This document shows positions 31,710 through 40,475 of a DNA stretch of 64,000 bases, in pieces (position 1 is the first letter of the stretch; each line of letters begins with the position of its first letter). This DNA comes from Enterobacterales bacterium (lineage in GTDB: Bacteria; Pseudomonadota; Gammaproteobacteria; Enterobacterales; Enterobacteriaceae), in assembly GCA_015654925.1 (NCBI GenBank), contig JAATFX010000083.1:1-64000 (forward strand), given 5' to 3'. Both the position numbers and the translations under genes were made by a program. Below the pieces are notes generated by a model. That model did not search any database. It saw only the letters and a program-made list of their open reading frames with translations, and was not told the origin of the DNA.

Positions 31710-32603
31710 CTATTCAAGCCAGGGCTGGAGTTCGCGGCCGGCCAGCTCGAAGGGTGCGCGATCCAGTAATCCGGTATGGATATAGCGCGCCGCCGCTTCC
31801 CAGATGCCATAGATCCAGCGCCGGTAGAGAAATGCCTCCGCCACCGGAGCCTTGCTCAGGTAATGATATAGCAGTTCTTTGGCCATGCCGTCTTCGCACA
31901 GGCGGAACAAATCATATTCGCGGGGCGCCCACAGCATGGTGCCGGGGTTAAGCATGGCCAATAGCTGGTCGGTACGCGGATCTTTGAGCATGCTGCGCAG
32001 CGTCAGGTTGCCGTGGACCAGGACGCAATTTTCCTGATAATCGGCAAATAGCCGATCCAGGCTCTGGCGGGTGCGAAACAGCAGGTTGCGATCTTCATAA
32101 GTCAGCAGCGGCGCGGATACTTTCAGCAGGGTGGACCAGATCACTTCGATACGCTGCGCGTACCATTTCGGCCAGGTGTTTTCCTGGGTGCTATCCACCG
32201 TGCCCACATAGCCATGGCTGTCGATACGGTGCCAGGCCAGCATGCTCTCGACGATTTGATCTTTGAGCAATAACCAGCGCTGCGGGGTGCGGGTAGGCGC
32301 TTCCGCCGATACGCCGCGCAGCCGCTCCATCAACAATAACTCTTTATAGGGCGCCTGCTGCGTCATCACCAGGCCATAGACCGTCGGCAGCCTGACTTCC
32401 CCTTCCCGGGCCAGCATGGACAGCTTGTAGGCTTCCTGTTGGGCGATGCCCTGGCAAATATAACTCTTCGCCAACAATGAAAGCGGGTTTCCTTCCTTAT
32501 CGTACATAGCATAAAGATGCGCGTAAGGCTGTTCGCTGATCCGCTCCAGGCGGCTCAGGGATTCACCCAATACTGCGCTTAACTCGGCTTTCAACAGTTC
32601 CAT
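31710..32603 (-). CDS. ycbJ: YcbJ, phosphotransferase-like protein of unknown role
   Basis: 297 residues from the ATG at 32603, exactly the E. coli YcbJ length. It has an aminoglycoside-phosphotransferase/fructosamine-kinase-like fold. The HGNLTLRSML segment sits where the kinase catalytic loop (HxDxxxxN) would be, with Asn replacing the usual catalytic Asp, so activity is uncertain. The MLWAPREYDLFRL segment is strongly conserved with E. coli. The function is not known. It lies between kdsB and elyC, an envelope gene neighbourhood. Confidence 0.9.
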   Translation of the reverse strand: MELLKAELSAVLGESLSRLERISEQPYAHLYAMYDKEGNPLSLLAKSYICQGIAQQEAYKLSMLAREGEVRLPTVYGLVMTQQAPYKELLLMERLRGVSAEAPTRTPQRWLLLKDQIVESMLAWHRIDSHGYVGTVDSTQENTWPKWYAQRIEVIWSTLLKVSAPLLTYEDRNLLFRTRQSLDRLFADYQENCVLVHGNLTLRSMLKDPRTDQLLAMLNPGTMLWAPREYDLFRLCEDGMAKELLYHYLSKAPVAEAFLYRRWIYGIWEAAARYIHTGLLDRAPFELAGRELQPWLE

Positions 32604-32632
32604 GACAGACCAGACCTTAAGGTGAATTAGCG

Positions 32633-32655
32633 GGCGGGTTGATAAAACACCCGCC
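32633..32655 (-). other. Hairpin downstream of kdsB
   Basis: GGCGGGT and ACCCGCC form a perfect 7-bp stem with a 9-base loop in the 125-base gap between kdsB and ycbJ. No T-tract follows on the minus strand, so termination would be weak or Rho-assisted. Confidence 0.4.
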
Positions 32656-32728
32656 ATCATGCTGGCTTCGCCAACAAAATTCTTCGTTTCAGATCAAGCT
32701 TTCCCACAAAAACGGCGCGCGCGAAAAA

Positions 32729-33484
32729 TCAGCGCATTTGCCGCATCAGTTCACGCACGCGCTGCAGCTCTTCCCTGGTATCGACGCCGATACCAGGGAC
32801 TTCACGCGCCACGGCGACATGAATTTTTTCGCCATACCAGAGCACCCGCAGTTGCTCCAGCATTTCAATTTGTTCAAGCCGGCTGGGCTGCCAGCCGACG
32901 TAGCGGCGAATAAATCCGGCCCGGTAGGCATAAATACCGATATGTCGTAGAAAGGTATCGCCGATGGACTCACGGGACTGGCTGAAACGCTCCCGATCCC
33001 AGGGAATTGCAGCGCGGGAAAAATAGAGCGCAAAACCCTGCTCGTCCATCACCACTTTGACCGCATTGGGGTTAAAGGCTTCTTCGGCGGTGGCGATGGG
33101 CACCGCCAGGGTAGCCATGCCGGCCTGGCAGCCGGCCAGGTTATCCGCCACCTGGCGGATAATCACCGGGGGAATCAGTGGCTCGTCGCCCTGGACATTC
33201 ACCACGATCTGGTCGTCGCCGAATTGATAGCGGTCGATCACTTCAGCCAGACGTTCGGTGCCGGAGTGATGATCGGAGCGGGTCATGCAGACCTCGCCCC
33301 CCGCCTGGCGCACCGCGTCCACCACGCCGGCGTGATCGGTGGCGACAATTACCCGATCCGCGCCGGATTCCAGTGCCCGTTCCATGACATGCACCACCAT
33401 GGGCTTGCCGTTAATATCCGCCAGCGGTTTGCCCGGCAAACGGCTGGAGGCGAACCGCGCGGGGATAATAGCCACGAAACTCAT
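32729..33484 (-). CDS. kdsB: CMP-KDO synthetase (3-deoxy-manno-octulosonate cytidylyltransferase)
   Basis: 251 residues (E. coli 248). It activates KDO with CTP for lipopolysaccharide inner-core synthesis in the cytoplasm. The nucleotidyltransferase signature is at the N-terminus: [16 protein letters not shown], followed by [10 protein letters not shown] and IGIYAYR. The start overlaps the ycaR stop (ATGA). It is close to lpxK and msbA, which act on lipid A in the same envelope pathway. Confidence 0.97.
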   Translation of the reverse strand: MSFVAIIPARFASSRLPGKPLADINGKPMVVHVMERALESGADRVIVATDHAGVVDAVRQAGGEVCMTRSDHHSGTERLAEVIDRYQFGDDQIVVNVQGDEPLIPPVIIRQVADNLAGCQAGMATLAVPIATAEEAFNPNAVKVVMDEQGFALYFSRAAIPWDRERFSQSRESIGDTFLRHIGIYAYRAGFIRRYVGWQPSRLEQIEMLEQLRVLWYGEKIHVAVAREVPGIGVDTREELQRVRELMRQMR

Positions 33485-33663
33485 TGATTTGTCTCGTCTA
33501 ATGTCAGGGCCCGGGCCTCGCTCTCCAGCAACACCGGGATGCCGTCGCGCACCGGATACGCCAAGGCGTCCGATTTACAGATGAGTTCCTGTTTTTCTTT
33601 ATTAAAATACAATTTGCCGTTACAGACCGGGCAGGCAACGATTTCCAATAAGCGGTGATCCAT
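33481..33663 (-). CDS. ycaR: YcaR, Trm112-like small zinc-ribbon protein
   Basis: 60 residues from the ATG at 33663 with a perfect GGAGGAA ribosome binding site, matching E. coli YcaR in length and sequence ([20 protein letters not shown]). It is a Trm112-family (UPF0434) fold. The CPVC pair is visible, and the second cysteine position is C in ELICK. The exact role is not established; the Trm112 family activates methyltransferases. Overlaps kdsB by 4 bases. A longer upstream reading (to 33792) has no family support. Confidence 0.94.
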   Translation of the reverse strand: MDHRLLEIVACPVCNGKLYFNKEKQELICKSDALAYPVRDGIPVLLESEARALTLDETNQ

Positions 33664-33840
33664 GATTCCTCCAGCATACACACCCTGCGATGCGTTAATG
33701 GGCCAAAGGATAGCATAATGCGGCGTCAGGCGGGAATGGTTACGGTGAAGCGGTGCGACGCCGGGCACGGGGAAAACGACATTCATTAACATTTTTGCAA
33801 AATAGGGTTGATCCGGGAAAAGGAACGGCGTAATATTTTT

Positions 33841-33856
33841 TGTGAGCTACTTCACA
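33841..33856. promoter_or_regulatory. CRP-type palindrome
   Basis: TGTGAGCTACTTCACA is a TGTGA-N6-TCACA site, a full match to the CRP half-site consensus, flanked by T-rich sequence on both sides. It lies between ycaR (minus strand) and a putative small plus-strand unit. A -10-like AATAAT at 33862-33867 is only about 15 bases downstream, so binding here could overlap the plus-strand promoter. Confidence 0.6.
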
Positions 33857-33883
33857 CTTTTAATAATTAAGAGACAACCTGCC

Positions 33884-33934
33884 ATGAAAACAGTAAATAA
33901 AATCATTGCTTTGTTTGCTAATTATAGCCGCTAA
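33884..33934 (+). CDS. Possible 16-residue peptide in the small transcript
   Basis: ATG at 33884 and TAA at 33932 encode MKTVNKIIALFANYSR, a short basic-amphipathic peptide with a hydrophobic centre (IIALFA). The upstream GAGAC is a weak ribosome binding site at usable distance. Whether it is translated cannot be told from sequence; the reading frame is short enough to occur by chance. Confidence 0.3.
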   Translation: MKTVNKIIALFANYSR

Positions 33935-33954
33935 GCAAAAAAATCATCGCTCTC

Positions 33955-33995
33955 TCGGCCTGGCCATCATTGATGTCCGGGCCGATTGTTTTTTT
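33955..33995 (+). terminator. Strong intrinsic terminator of the small plus-strand unit
   Basis: TCGGCC (33955-33960) pairs with GGCCGA (33980-33985). Inside it GGCCATC pairs with GATGTCC with one mismatch, giving a long hairpin with a 3-base loop. It is followed by TTGTTTTTTT (33986-33995). Read on the minus strand (for lpxK), the T-run is about 10 bases away from the stem, so the plus-strand use fits better. Confidence 0.8.
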
Positions 33996-34019
33996 GAGCC
34001 GCGCTTTCTGGCGCGTCCG

Positions 34020-35030
34020 TCACCGCTGATTGTTCTGCGCCTGGTGCTTAAAGCGGCGGATCGCCTGCTCGATGGGTGCCAGCAGACCGGGTATATCCTG
34101 CGCCGGCAGTTGCGCATTCACCGGCAGATACCACCAGTTGGGCTGGGCGAAACCACGGCATTTTACCGCATCTTTTTCCGTCATTAATAGCGTCTGGTCC
34201 GGCGAAGCCAGGGGCGCCAGCTGTTCGGGCCGATAGGCCTGATGATCGGCGAACGGTATGGTGCGCCCGGCGCTCACGCCCATGGCCCGCAGGGTGGCAA
34301 AAAAGCGCGGCGGATGCCCGATGCCCGCCATAGCGACCACCGCAGGCAATTGATTCGCGGCGCGGGTTTCACCGGTAAGTAAATTCACCGCGGCGCCGGG
34401 TTGCAGTTGCATCGCGATTTCCCCCGGGCGCGCCTGACCGCCATTGACGATCGCGGCGGTGACGCTTCGCAGCCGCCCCGCCCGTTCGCGCATCGGCCCG
34501 GCGGGCAGCCACCAGCCGTTGCCAAAACGCCTGACGCCGTCAACCACCACCCATTCAATATCACGTCCCAAGGCATAGTGCTGCAGGCCGTCATCGGTGA
34601 TAATCACATCCAGCGCATGGTGCTTTAACAGCGCCGCCACCGCTTCGGCGCGGCGCGGCGATACCGCCACGGGCGCCCCGGTGCGCTGAAAAATCAATAC
34701 CGGTTCATCGCCCGCCTGGAGCGTGGTGGTACCCTCGTCGAGCACCAGCGGATAGTGCGCGGACCGCCCGCCGTAGCCGCGGGAGACGACTCCGACCCGC
34801 CAGCCCCGCTGCTGCAAACGTTCAACCAGCCACAGTACCACCGGCGTTTTGCCATTGCCGCCCACGGTCAAGTTGCCGACCACCACCACCGGCACCGCAA
34901 AACGATGGATTTTGCGCCATCCCAGACGATAGCCCAGCTTTATCAGGCCGCTTATCAGGCCATATAGCCAGGAAAGCGGCAGCAGCAGCCAGTACCACCG
35001 CGAACCGCCGAACCAGATTTTATCAATCAT
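34020..35030 (-). CDS. lpxK: Tetraacyldisaccharide 4'-kinase
   Basis: 336 residues (E. coli 328). It phosphorylates the lipid A disaccharide at the 4' position at the inner face of the inner membrane. The N-terminal hydrophobic segment (about residues 12-30, [17 protein letters not shown]) anchors it. The P-loop is [13 protein letters not shown], and further conserved parts are VSRGYGG and [11 protein letters not shown]. The start overlaps the msbA stop by 8 bases, so the two are cotranscribed as in E. coli, where MsbA flips the completed lipid A. Confidence 0.96.
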   Translation of the reverse strand: MIDKIWFGGSRWYWLLLPLSWLYGLISGLIKLGYRLGWRKIHRFAVPVVVVGNLTVGGNGKTPVVLWLVERLQQRGWRVGVVSRGYGGRSAHYPLVLDEGTTTLQAGDEPVLIFQRTGAPVAVSPRRAEAVAALLKHHALDVIITDDGLQHYALGRDIEWVVVDGVRRFGNGWWLPAGPMRERAGRLRSVTAAIVNGGQARPGEIAMQLQPGAAVNLLTGETRAANQLPAVVAMAGIGHPPRFFATLRAMGVSAGRTIPFADHQAYRPEQLAPLASPDQTLLMTEKDAVKCRGFAQPNWWYLPVNAQLPAQDIPGLLAPIEQAIRRFKHQAQNNQR

Positions 35031-36774
35031 TGCCGAATTGTAACCGGTGCAGTTGGGCGTAGGCGCCCTTTTGCGCCAGCAGTGTATCGTGCGCCCCGCG
35101 CTCGACTATGCGCCCATCCTCGACGACCACGATTTCATCGGCTTTTTCGATGGTCGACAACCGGTGGGCAATCACCAGCGAGGTGCGGTTTTTTTGCAAC
35201 GCGTCCAGGGCTTTTTGAATGGCGCGTTCCGATTCGGTATCCAGGGCCGACGTGGCCTCATCGAGAATCAGAATCGGACAATCGCGCAGCAGCGCCCGCG
35301 CAATGGCGATACGCTGGCGCTGCCCGCCGGAGAGCAGTACGCCATTCTCGCCAATCATCGTATCCAGCCCCTGGTCCATTTTTTCGATAAAGTCCATGGC
35401 GTAAGCCATGCGGGCGGCATTCTCGATCTCCTCCCGTGAAAAGCGGTCTTTGCGGGCATAAGCGATATTATTGGCGATGGTGTCGTTAAACAGATGCACA
35501 TTTTGCGATACCAGCGCCACCTGATCCCGCAAAGAAGCGAGCGTATATTCGCGCAGATCGTGGCCATCGAGCAATACCGCGCCCTGCTGCACATCGTAAA
35601 AGCGCGTCAGAAGATTGGCGATAGTGGATTTGCCCGAGCCCGATCGTCCCACCAGCGCTACCGTTTTGCCGGCCGGAATAACGATATTGATATCACGCAG
35701 GGACGGGGTGTCCTTGCCCGGGTAAAAAAAGGTGACGTCGCGGAATTCGACATTCCCTTCGGCGCGTTCCACCACCAGCGTCCCCTCGTCTTTTTCTTTA
35801 TCCATATCCAAAATGGCGAATAAAGTCTGGCACGCCGCCATTCCGCGCTGAAATTGCGCGTTGACGTTGGTCAGCGATTTCAGCGGACGCATGAGGGCAA
35901 TCATGGAAGAGAACACCACGGTGATGGTGCCGGCGGTCAGGTTTTGCATTACGCTCGGGAAGCTGGCGGCATACAGCACAAAGGCCAGCGCCAGGGAAGC
36001 GATAAACTGGATGACCGGATCGGATACCGACGAGGCGGAGACCATTTTCATGCCCTGCTGGCGCATACGGTTGCTGACATGGTTAAAACGCTCGTTCTCC
36101 ACTTTCTGGCCGCCAAAAATCAGCACCTCCTTGTGGCCTTTCAGCATCTGTTCGGCGCTGGTGGTCACCTGCCCCATGGTGTTTTGCATATTTTTGCTGA
36201 TATTACGAAAGCGCTTCGAGACCTGACGAATGGCGATGGAAACAATGGGGGCGATAACCACCAGGATCAGCGAAAGCTGCCAGCTGTAATAAAACATCAT
36301 GATAAACAGGCCGATGATCGACGCGCTTTCGCGGATCACGGTGATCAGCGCGCTGGACGACGACGAGGCCACCTGTTCGGAATCATAGGTGATACGCGAC
36401 AATAGCGTGCCGGTGGACTGCTGGTCAAAAAACGACACCGGCATGCCCATCATATGGCTGAACAGGCGCCGGCGCATTTGCATCACGACTTTGCCGGATA
36501 CCCATGAAACGCAATAGCTGGAAACAAAACTGGTAATGCCGCGCACCACCATCAGGCCGATCACGGCCAGGGGCATCCACACCAGGATGCTGTTATTGCT
36601 TTTGCCAAAACCATCGTCAAGCAGCGGTTTAAGCAGCGACAGCATCAGGGTATCGCTGGCGGCGTTGAGAATCAGCGCGATAGACGCCACGATCAGGCCC
36701 GTTTTAAAAGGAGAGATCATCGGCCATAGGCGACGGAACGTCTGCCAGGTGGAGAGATCTTTATCATTGAGCAT
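35023..36774 (-). CDS. msbA: MsbA, lipid A flippase ABC exporter
   Basis: 583 residues (E. coli 582). It is an ABC exporter half-transporter with six membrane helices in the first 320 residues and a C-terminal ATPase. The ATPase has Walker [10 protein letters not shown], signature [16 protein letters not shown], Walker [13 protein letters not shown] and the H-loop in [13 protein letters not shown]. The homodimer flips core-lipid A across the inner membrane. Translationally coupled to lpxK. comEC lies immediately upstream, with 37 bases between. Confidence 0.98.
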   Translation of the reverse strand: MLNDKDLSTWQTFRRLWPMISPFKTGLIVASIALILNAASDTLMLSLLKPLLDDGFGKSNNSILVWMPLAVIGLMVVRGITSFVSSYCVSWVSGKVVMQMRRRLFSHMMGMPVSFFDQQSTGTLLSRITYDSEQVASSSSSALITVIRESASIIGLFIMMFYYSWQLSLILVVIAPIVSIAIRQVSKRFRNISKNMQNTMGQVTTSAEQMLKGHKEVLIFGGQKVENERFNHVSNRMRQQGMKMVSASSVSDPVIQFIASLALAFVLYAASFPSVMQNLTAGTITVVFSSMIALMRPLKSLTNVNAQFQRGMAACQTLFAILDMDKEKDEGTLVVERAEGNVEFRDVTFFYPGKDTPSLRDINIVIPAGKTVALVGRSGSGKSTIANLLTRFYDVQQGAVLLDGHDLREYTLASLRDQVALVSQNVHLFNDTIANNIAYARKDRFSREEIENAARMAYAMDFIEKMDQGLDTMIGENGVLLSGGQRQRIAIARALLRDCPILILDEATSALDTESERAIQKALDALQKNRTSLVIAHRLSTIEKADEIVVVEDGRIVERGAHDTLLAQKGAYAQLHRLQFGND

Positions 36775-36811
36775 TCAGTTAACCAGCGCTTAGTCTAAAT
36801 AGCCGACCATT

Positions 36812-39085
36812 CTACTCATTATCGGCTTGGACGCCAAACCGCTGGTGATACCATCGTGGCATAATTTGCTCCCGATACCCTTTTATTACCCAATTATGGT
36901 CATAAAAATGGATACTGACCTGTCCTGAATGGGCGGTATCGTGCCAGGGGATGCCCTGTTGCCGATAACGCGCCATTATTTTTGGCGCCGGCAATCGCCA
37001 GGGGCTAAAACGCGCCGCCGAGGCCAGCGCCGCTTTGGGCCGCACCGCGTTGAGAAACGACCGGGTGGATGAGGTCTTGCTGCCATGATGGGGCACCTGC
37101 AGGATATCGGCCCGCAGCAGACGGCGCGAAGACTTGAGCAACGCCCGTTCGCTCGGCCCTTCGATATCGCCGGTTAATAACACGCTGAACCTGCCGTCAT
37201 CGATTTTAACCACGCACGAATCGTCATTACCGGCCTTATCAACCTGGGCGGGCGGCCACAGCACGCTAAATTGCAGCCCCTGCCAGCGCCAGCGCTGCCC
37301 TTGCAGACAGGGTAGATGCCCGCGCTGCCGATAGGAGCTCGATACCGGAATGCCCGGATAGATTTTTTTCAGCGTGGCCAAACCGCCGATGTGATCCTGG
37401 TGGCTGTGGCTGAGCATCATGGCCTCGGGCGCCAGGCCGCGCCATTTCAGATAAGGCGCTATTTCCGCTTTCCCGATATCGCCGCCTTCCCAACCCGCGC
37501 CGGTGTCATAGAGCAGCGCTTTGCCGTTTTTTTCAATGACCACCGCCAGCCCATGGCCGACATCCAGCATATCGAGCCGCCAGCGCGGGCCGTCGTTTTT
37601 TTCCCGCTGCGACAGCAGCATTACGCCAATGGCCACCATATTCCACCGGTAGGTGCGCCACCAGCCAAAACGCCAGACGATTACCGCCAGCCAGCCGACG
37701 ATGCTCCAGGCGATGCCGGTATCGGTGAGTTCAAACCAGCCTTGCCGCAACGGCGGTAGCGGTTTAAACACCAGCGTCAGGGACCGGTCGGCCAGATACC
37801 ACAGCATCCGGCTGACGGGCGGCAGCATAAACAGGCACATGGCGGCGAGAATCAGCGGCGTGGTAATGAAGGAAACCAGCGGTACCGCCCAGAGATTGGC
37901 CGGCAATGACAAGACATTGGCGCCGTGGAATAGCCCCCATTGCAGCGGCAGCAGCAATAGCGTCATGCCGGATTGCAAATGCAGCCAGCGCAGCCACGCC
38001 CAGGCCAGCCCGGATTGGAACCGCACCGGCAGCGGCGCCCACTGGAACCAGAAAAGCAGCGACGCCACGGCCAGGCAGGAAAGCCACAGGCTGCTGGACA
38101 GCACGCTGAGCGGATCGGTAACCAGAATCAGGGCGACGCACCATAACCAGACCTGCCAGGGGCTGCAATGCACGCCGCGGATGCGCAGCGCGATCCACAG
38201 GCTCAATGCCAGCAACGCGCGGATCGCCGGGAAATTCACTCCGGAAATCCAGACGTAACCGGCGGCGCTCAGCCAACTGATAAACAGCGGCACAGCCGGC
38301 GTGACCCATGCCATGGGCAGGAAAAATTGTCCGCCGCGCGCCACCAGCCAGCCGAACAGCGCGGCCAGCGAAATATGCAGGCCGGAGATAGCCATTAAAT
38401 GGGCGGTGCCGGTTTGCTGTAACAGCAGGCGGGTGTCCTCGGGCATCGTTTTGCTTTCACCGAATCCCAGCGCCATCAGGATGGACGGCCAGCGCAGCCC
38501 GCTGAACTGCCGCACGCTGCGGTCGATAAGCCGCTGGCGCAGCCCGCAGCGTTCATCGACGACTTTGGCTTTAATTACCCGCCCGACCAGCGGCTGGTGA
38601 TTGGCCACCGCCCAGCGCTGACTGTCGAATCCCCCTTCGTTCAGCCGGCTGTGCTGCGGGCGCAGCTTCAGGATCATCCGCCACTGCTGCCCGGCGCACC
38701 AGCGCTGCGGTAAACGAGCCCAGGTGACCGAGGCATAGATCGGCGGAAACAGGCGTTTACCCCCGGCATGGGTAAGTTTTATCGCCGCGCCGGACCGCGG
38801 GTTGTCGGGATGATTAATCCCGACGATGTGCGCCTGGACGGACAACCTGGGCTGGGACAACAACGCGGTTTGCTGCAACAATTGCGCGGCGCACCAGCAG
38901 CCCCAGGCAAAGGCGGCCAAGGCTACCGCGGCCAGCCGGCATGCCGGCGCGCGCGTAAACAGCAGCAACCCGGCGCCGGCGACCACGCCATACAACCACG
39001 GGACATCCGGCAACTCGGGCAGCCAGGTTAACGGTAAAATACCCATAATCGCCGCCAGGGCGAGGTGACTCGCGGACAGCGGCAT
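36812..39085 (-). CDS. comEC: ComEC/Rec2-family DNA uptake channel protein (YcaI)
   Basis: 757 residues from the ATG at 39085 (the longer reading needs TTG). An N-terminal set of membrane helices and an OB-like periplasmic part precede the Competence domain (GFGESKTMPEDTRLL...GTAHLMAISGLHIS). The C-terminal metallo-beta-lactamase-like domain keeps LDVGHGLAVVI and the HSHQDHIGG metal motif. In competent bacteria ComEC moves single-stranded DNA across the inner membrane. In E. coli the homologue YcaI is linked to DNA uptake, but natural competence is not shown by this gene alone. Confidence 0.94.
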   Translation of the reverse strand: MPLSASHLALAAIMGILPLTWLPELPDVPWLYGVVAGAGLLLFTRAPACRLAAVALAAFAWGCWCAAQLLQQTALLSQPRLSVQAHIVGINHPDNPRSGAAIKLTHAGGKRLFPPIYASVTWARLPQRWCAGQQWRMILKLRPQHSRLNEGGFDSQRWAVANHQPLVGRVIKAKVVDERCGLRQRLIDRSVRQFSGLRWPSILMALGFGESKTMPEDTRLLLQQTGTAHLMAISGLHISLAALFGWLVARGGQFFLPMAWVTPAVPLFISWLSAAGYVWISGVNFPAIRALLALSLWIALRIRGVHCSPWQVWLWCVALILVTDPLSVLSSSLWLSCLAVASLLFWFQWAPLPVRFQSGLAWAWLRWLHLQSGMTLLLLPLQWGLFHGANVLSLPANLWAVPLVSFITTPLILAAMCLFMLPPVSRMLWYLADRSLTLVFKPLPPLRQGWFELTDTGIAWSIVGWLAVIVWRFGWWRTYRWNMVAIGVMLLSQREKNDGPRWRLDMLDVGHGLAVVIEKNGKALLYDTGAGWEGGDIGKAEIAPYLKWRGLAPEAMMLSHSHQDHIGGLATLKKIYPGIPVSSSYRQRGHLPCLQGQRWRWQGLQFSVLWPPAQVDKAGNDDSCVVKIDDGRFSVLLTGDIEGPSERALLKSSRRLLRADILQVPHHGSKTSSTRSFLNAVRPKAALASAARFSPWRLPAPKIMARYRQQGIPWHDTAHSGQVSIHFYDHNWVIKGYREQIMPRWYHQRFGVQADNE

Positions 39086-39299
39086 TAGCAATGCACTCCG
39101 GCAGACGCCATCGGCAATTTCTCGTATTAAGCGTGGTGGCCGATTCTTACCTGCGGGACCGCATTGCGCTATCAGCAGCTGATGGGAATGCGAAGCGATA
39201 TGTAAATCTTTACTGCTGCTTGCTGGTTTACAGATTATTTTGCGGCAATGCGCGCAGGGCGAGGGAGAAGTCAGGCAAAAAAGTTTGTGACATTGTATT

Positions 39300-39345
39300 T
39301 ATAGACGGGAACCTATAAAATCAAATCTATAGACTACGGTCTATA
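39300..39345 (+). promoter_or_regulatory. Palindromic operator of the toxin-antitoxin operon
   Basis: TATAGAC (39328-39334) and GTCTATA (39339-39345) form a perfect 7-bp inverted repeat around TACG. A third copy of TATAGAC lies at 39300-39306, with a related CCTATA at 39312-39317. TATAAA elements at 39314-39319 and 39342-39347 are possible -10 boxes lying within or next to the repeats. This layout suits binding of the downstream XRE antitoxin to repress its own promoter. Confidence 0.7.
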
Positions 39346-39357
39346 AAGAAAACAAGG

Positions 39358-39711
39358 ATGTGGACCGTTATCACCACCGACGTATTTGCGTTATGGCTGG
39401 CCAGGCAAAATGGCCTGCTGCGCCAAGACGTGCTGGCGGCAATGCTTCTGCTGCGCGTCAGGGGACCCGCATTGGCGCGCCCTTATGTGGATACGCTATA
39501 TGGCTCACGCTATTGCAATATGAAAGATCTAATCATCCAGCACCATGGGCATCCGGTGCGCGCTTTCTTCGCTTTTGATCCTAAACGCCGCGCCGTCCTA
39601 TTTTGCGCCGGCGATAAACGGGGAAAAGATGAAAGGCGCTTTTATAAGCACATGATCAAAACTGCTGACGCAGAGTTTGCCAACCATCTAAAAAAACCGG
39701 AGAACATATAA
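39358..39711 (+). CDS. HigB/RelE-superfamily toxin (Gp49-like)
   Basis: 117 residues. The pattern WTVITTDVFALWLARQN, then LYGSRYCNMKDLIIQHHGHPVRAFFAFDPKRRAVLFCAGDKRGKDERRFYK, is that of the Gp49/HigB toxin family, which cleaves mRNA, often on the ribosome. The ATG follows the AAGG with no spacing, so initiation may be near-leaderless or weak. The stop overlaps the antitoxin start (TAATG), coupling the two. The toxin precedes the antitoxin, as in higBA operons. Not present between ihfB and comEC in E. coli, so it is probably acquired. Confidence 0.85.
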   Translation: MWTVITTDVFALWLARQNGLLRQDVLAAMLLLRVRGPALARPYVDTLYGSRYCNMKDLIIQHHGHPVRAFFAFDPKRRAVLFCAGDKRGKDERRFYKHMIKTADAEFANHLKKPENI

Positions 39712-40010
39712 TGGCGACGCTAACAGAACTCCTGGCCAAAGAAACGCCGGAAAACCGGCAACGAATCGAAGAAAAAGCGGCGGCAATGCTGCTCGAAACG
39801 CGCCTGTATGAAATCCGCGAGGCATTGCATCTGTCGCAGACGGAAGTGGCTAAAAAACTGGGTATAGCCCAGTCATCCGTCGCGGCCATCGAGCAACGGG
39901 GCAACGAACTTAAAATCTCCACGCTTAAACGCTATATCGAATCAATGGGCGGCACCCTGCGCTTAGGGGTGGACCTCCCCGGCGGCAAGCATCTGGAATT
40001 TGCCATCTGA
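39711..40010 (+). CDS. XRE-family antitoxin (HigA-like)
   Basis: 99 residues with a helix-turn-helix in about residues 40-75 (LSQTEVAKKLGIAQSSVAAIEQ). The N-terminal third is charged and helical and probably wraps the toxin. It should neutralise the preceding toxin and repress the operon by binding the TATAGAC palindromes. Start coupled to the toxin stop. A bidirectional terminator follows. Confidence 0.87.
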   Translation: MATLTELLAKETPENRQRIEEKAAAMLLETRLYEIREALHLSQTEVAKKLGIAQSSVAAIEQRGNELKISTLKRYIESMGGTLRLGVDLPGGKHLEFAI

Positions 40011-40021
40011 GCCGACAAGCC

Positions 40022-40053
40022 AAAAAAAAGACGCCCGAAGGCGTCTTTTTTGT
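40022..40053. terminator. Bidirectional terminator between the TA operon and ihfB
   Basis: AAAAAAGACGCC (40024-40035) pairs with GGCGTCTTTTTT (40040-40051) around CGAA, a 12-bp perfect stem. A- and T-tracts on each side allow termination of both the plus-strand TA operon and minus-strand ihfB. Confidence 0.92.
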
Positions 40054-40096
40054 TTGCGTCGATGAATAACGGCGGCGCGTTTAATCAAACGCGGCG

Positions 40097-40384
40097 TTAC
40101 GCACCATAAATATTGGCGCGGTCGCGCAGCTCTTTGCCGGGTTTGAAATGGGGCACATATTTGCCTTCCAGTTCAACTTTATCCCCGGTTTTAGGGTTGC
40201 GTCCGACACGCGGTGCACGGTAGTGAAGCGAAAAACTGCCGAAACCACGGATTTCGATGCGCTCACCGCTGGCGAGTGTGGTCGCCATATGTTCGAGCAT
40301 CTCTTTCACGGCATCTTCCACGACTTTCGCCGGGATATGAGCGTGCTGGCCAGCAAGTCTTTCAATAAGTTCAGACTTGGTCAT
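40097..40384 (-). CDS. ihfB: Integration host factor beta subunit
   Basis: 95 residues (E. coli 94). A nucleoid DNA-bending protein that pairs with IhfA. It starts [18 protein letters not shown] with a GGAGGAA ribosome binding site. The DNA-bending beta-arm region with the conserved proline is visible in [26 protein letters not shown]. Downstream of rpsA as in E. coli. Confidence 0.98.
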   Translation of the reverse strand: MTKSELIERLAGQHAHIPAKVVEDAVKEMLEHMATTLASGERIEIRGFGSFSLHYRAPRVGRNPKTGDKVELEGKYVPHFKPGKELRDRANIYGA

Positions 40385-40446
40385 AGTTCCTCCAAGTTCG
40401 TATGCCCTTAGTCAATAAAGCATACGACAAGCTTAGCTACCGTCCA

Positions 40447-40468
40447 GGAGCGGTGGCAACACCGCTCC
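40447..40468 (-). other. Hairpin between rpsA and ihfB
   Basis: GGAGCGGTG and CACCGCTCC form a perfect 9-bp stem with a 4-base loop just past the rpsA stop. No T-run follows on the minus strand, so it may be a partial terminator or an mRNA end-stabiliser letting some read-through into ihfB. Confidence 0.55.
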
Positions 40469-40475
40469 CCCATTA

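Larger units (their letters stand above)
33873..33995 (+). ncRNA. Putative small plus-strand transcript with intrinsic terminator
   Basis: No long gene lies in 33664-34019, yet the plus strand has a -10-like element near 33862-33867, a short ORF and a strong terminator ending in TTGTTTTTTT. Both flanking genes are on the minus strand, so the plus-strand terminator implies its own transcript of about 120 bases. The start position is approximate. It could be a small regulatory RNA, a small-protein mRNA, or both. I do not recognise it. In E. coli this position holds ycaQ. Confidence 0.45.
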
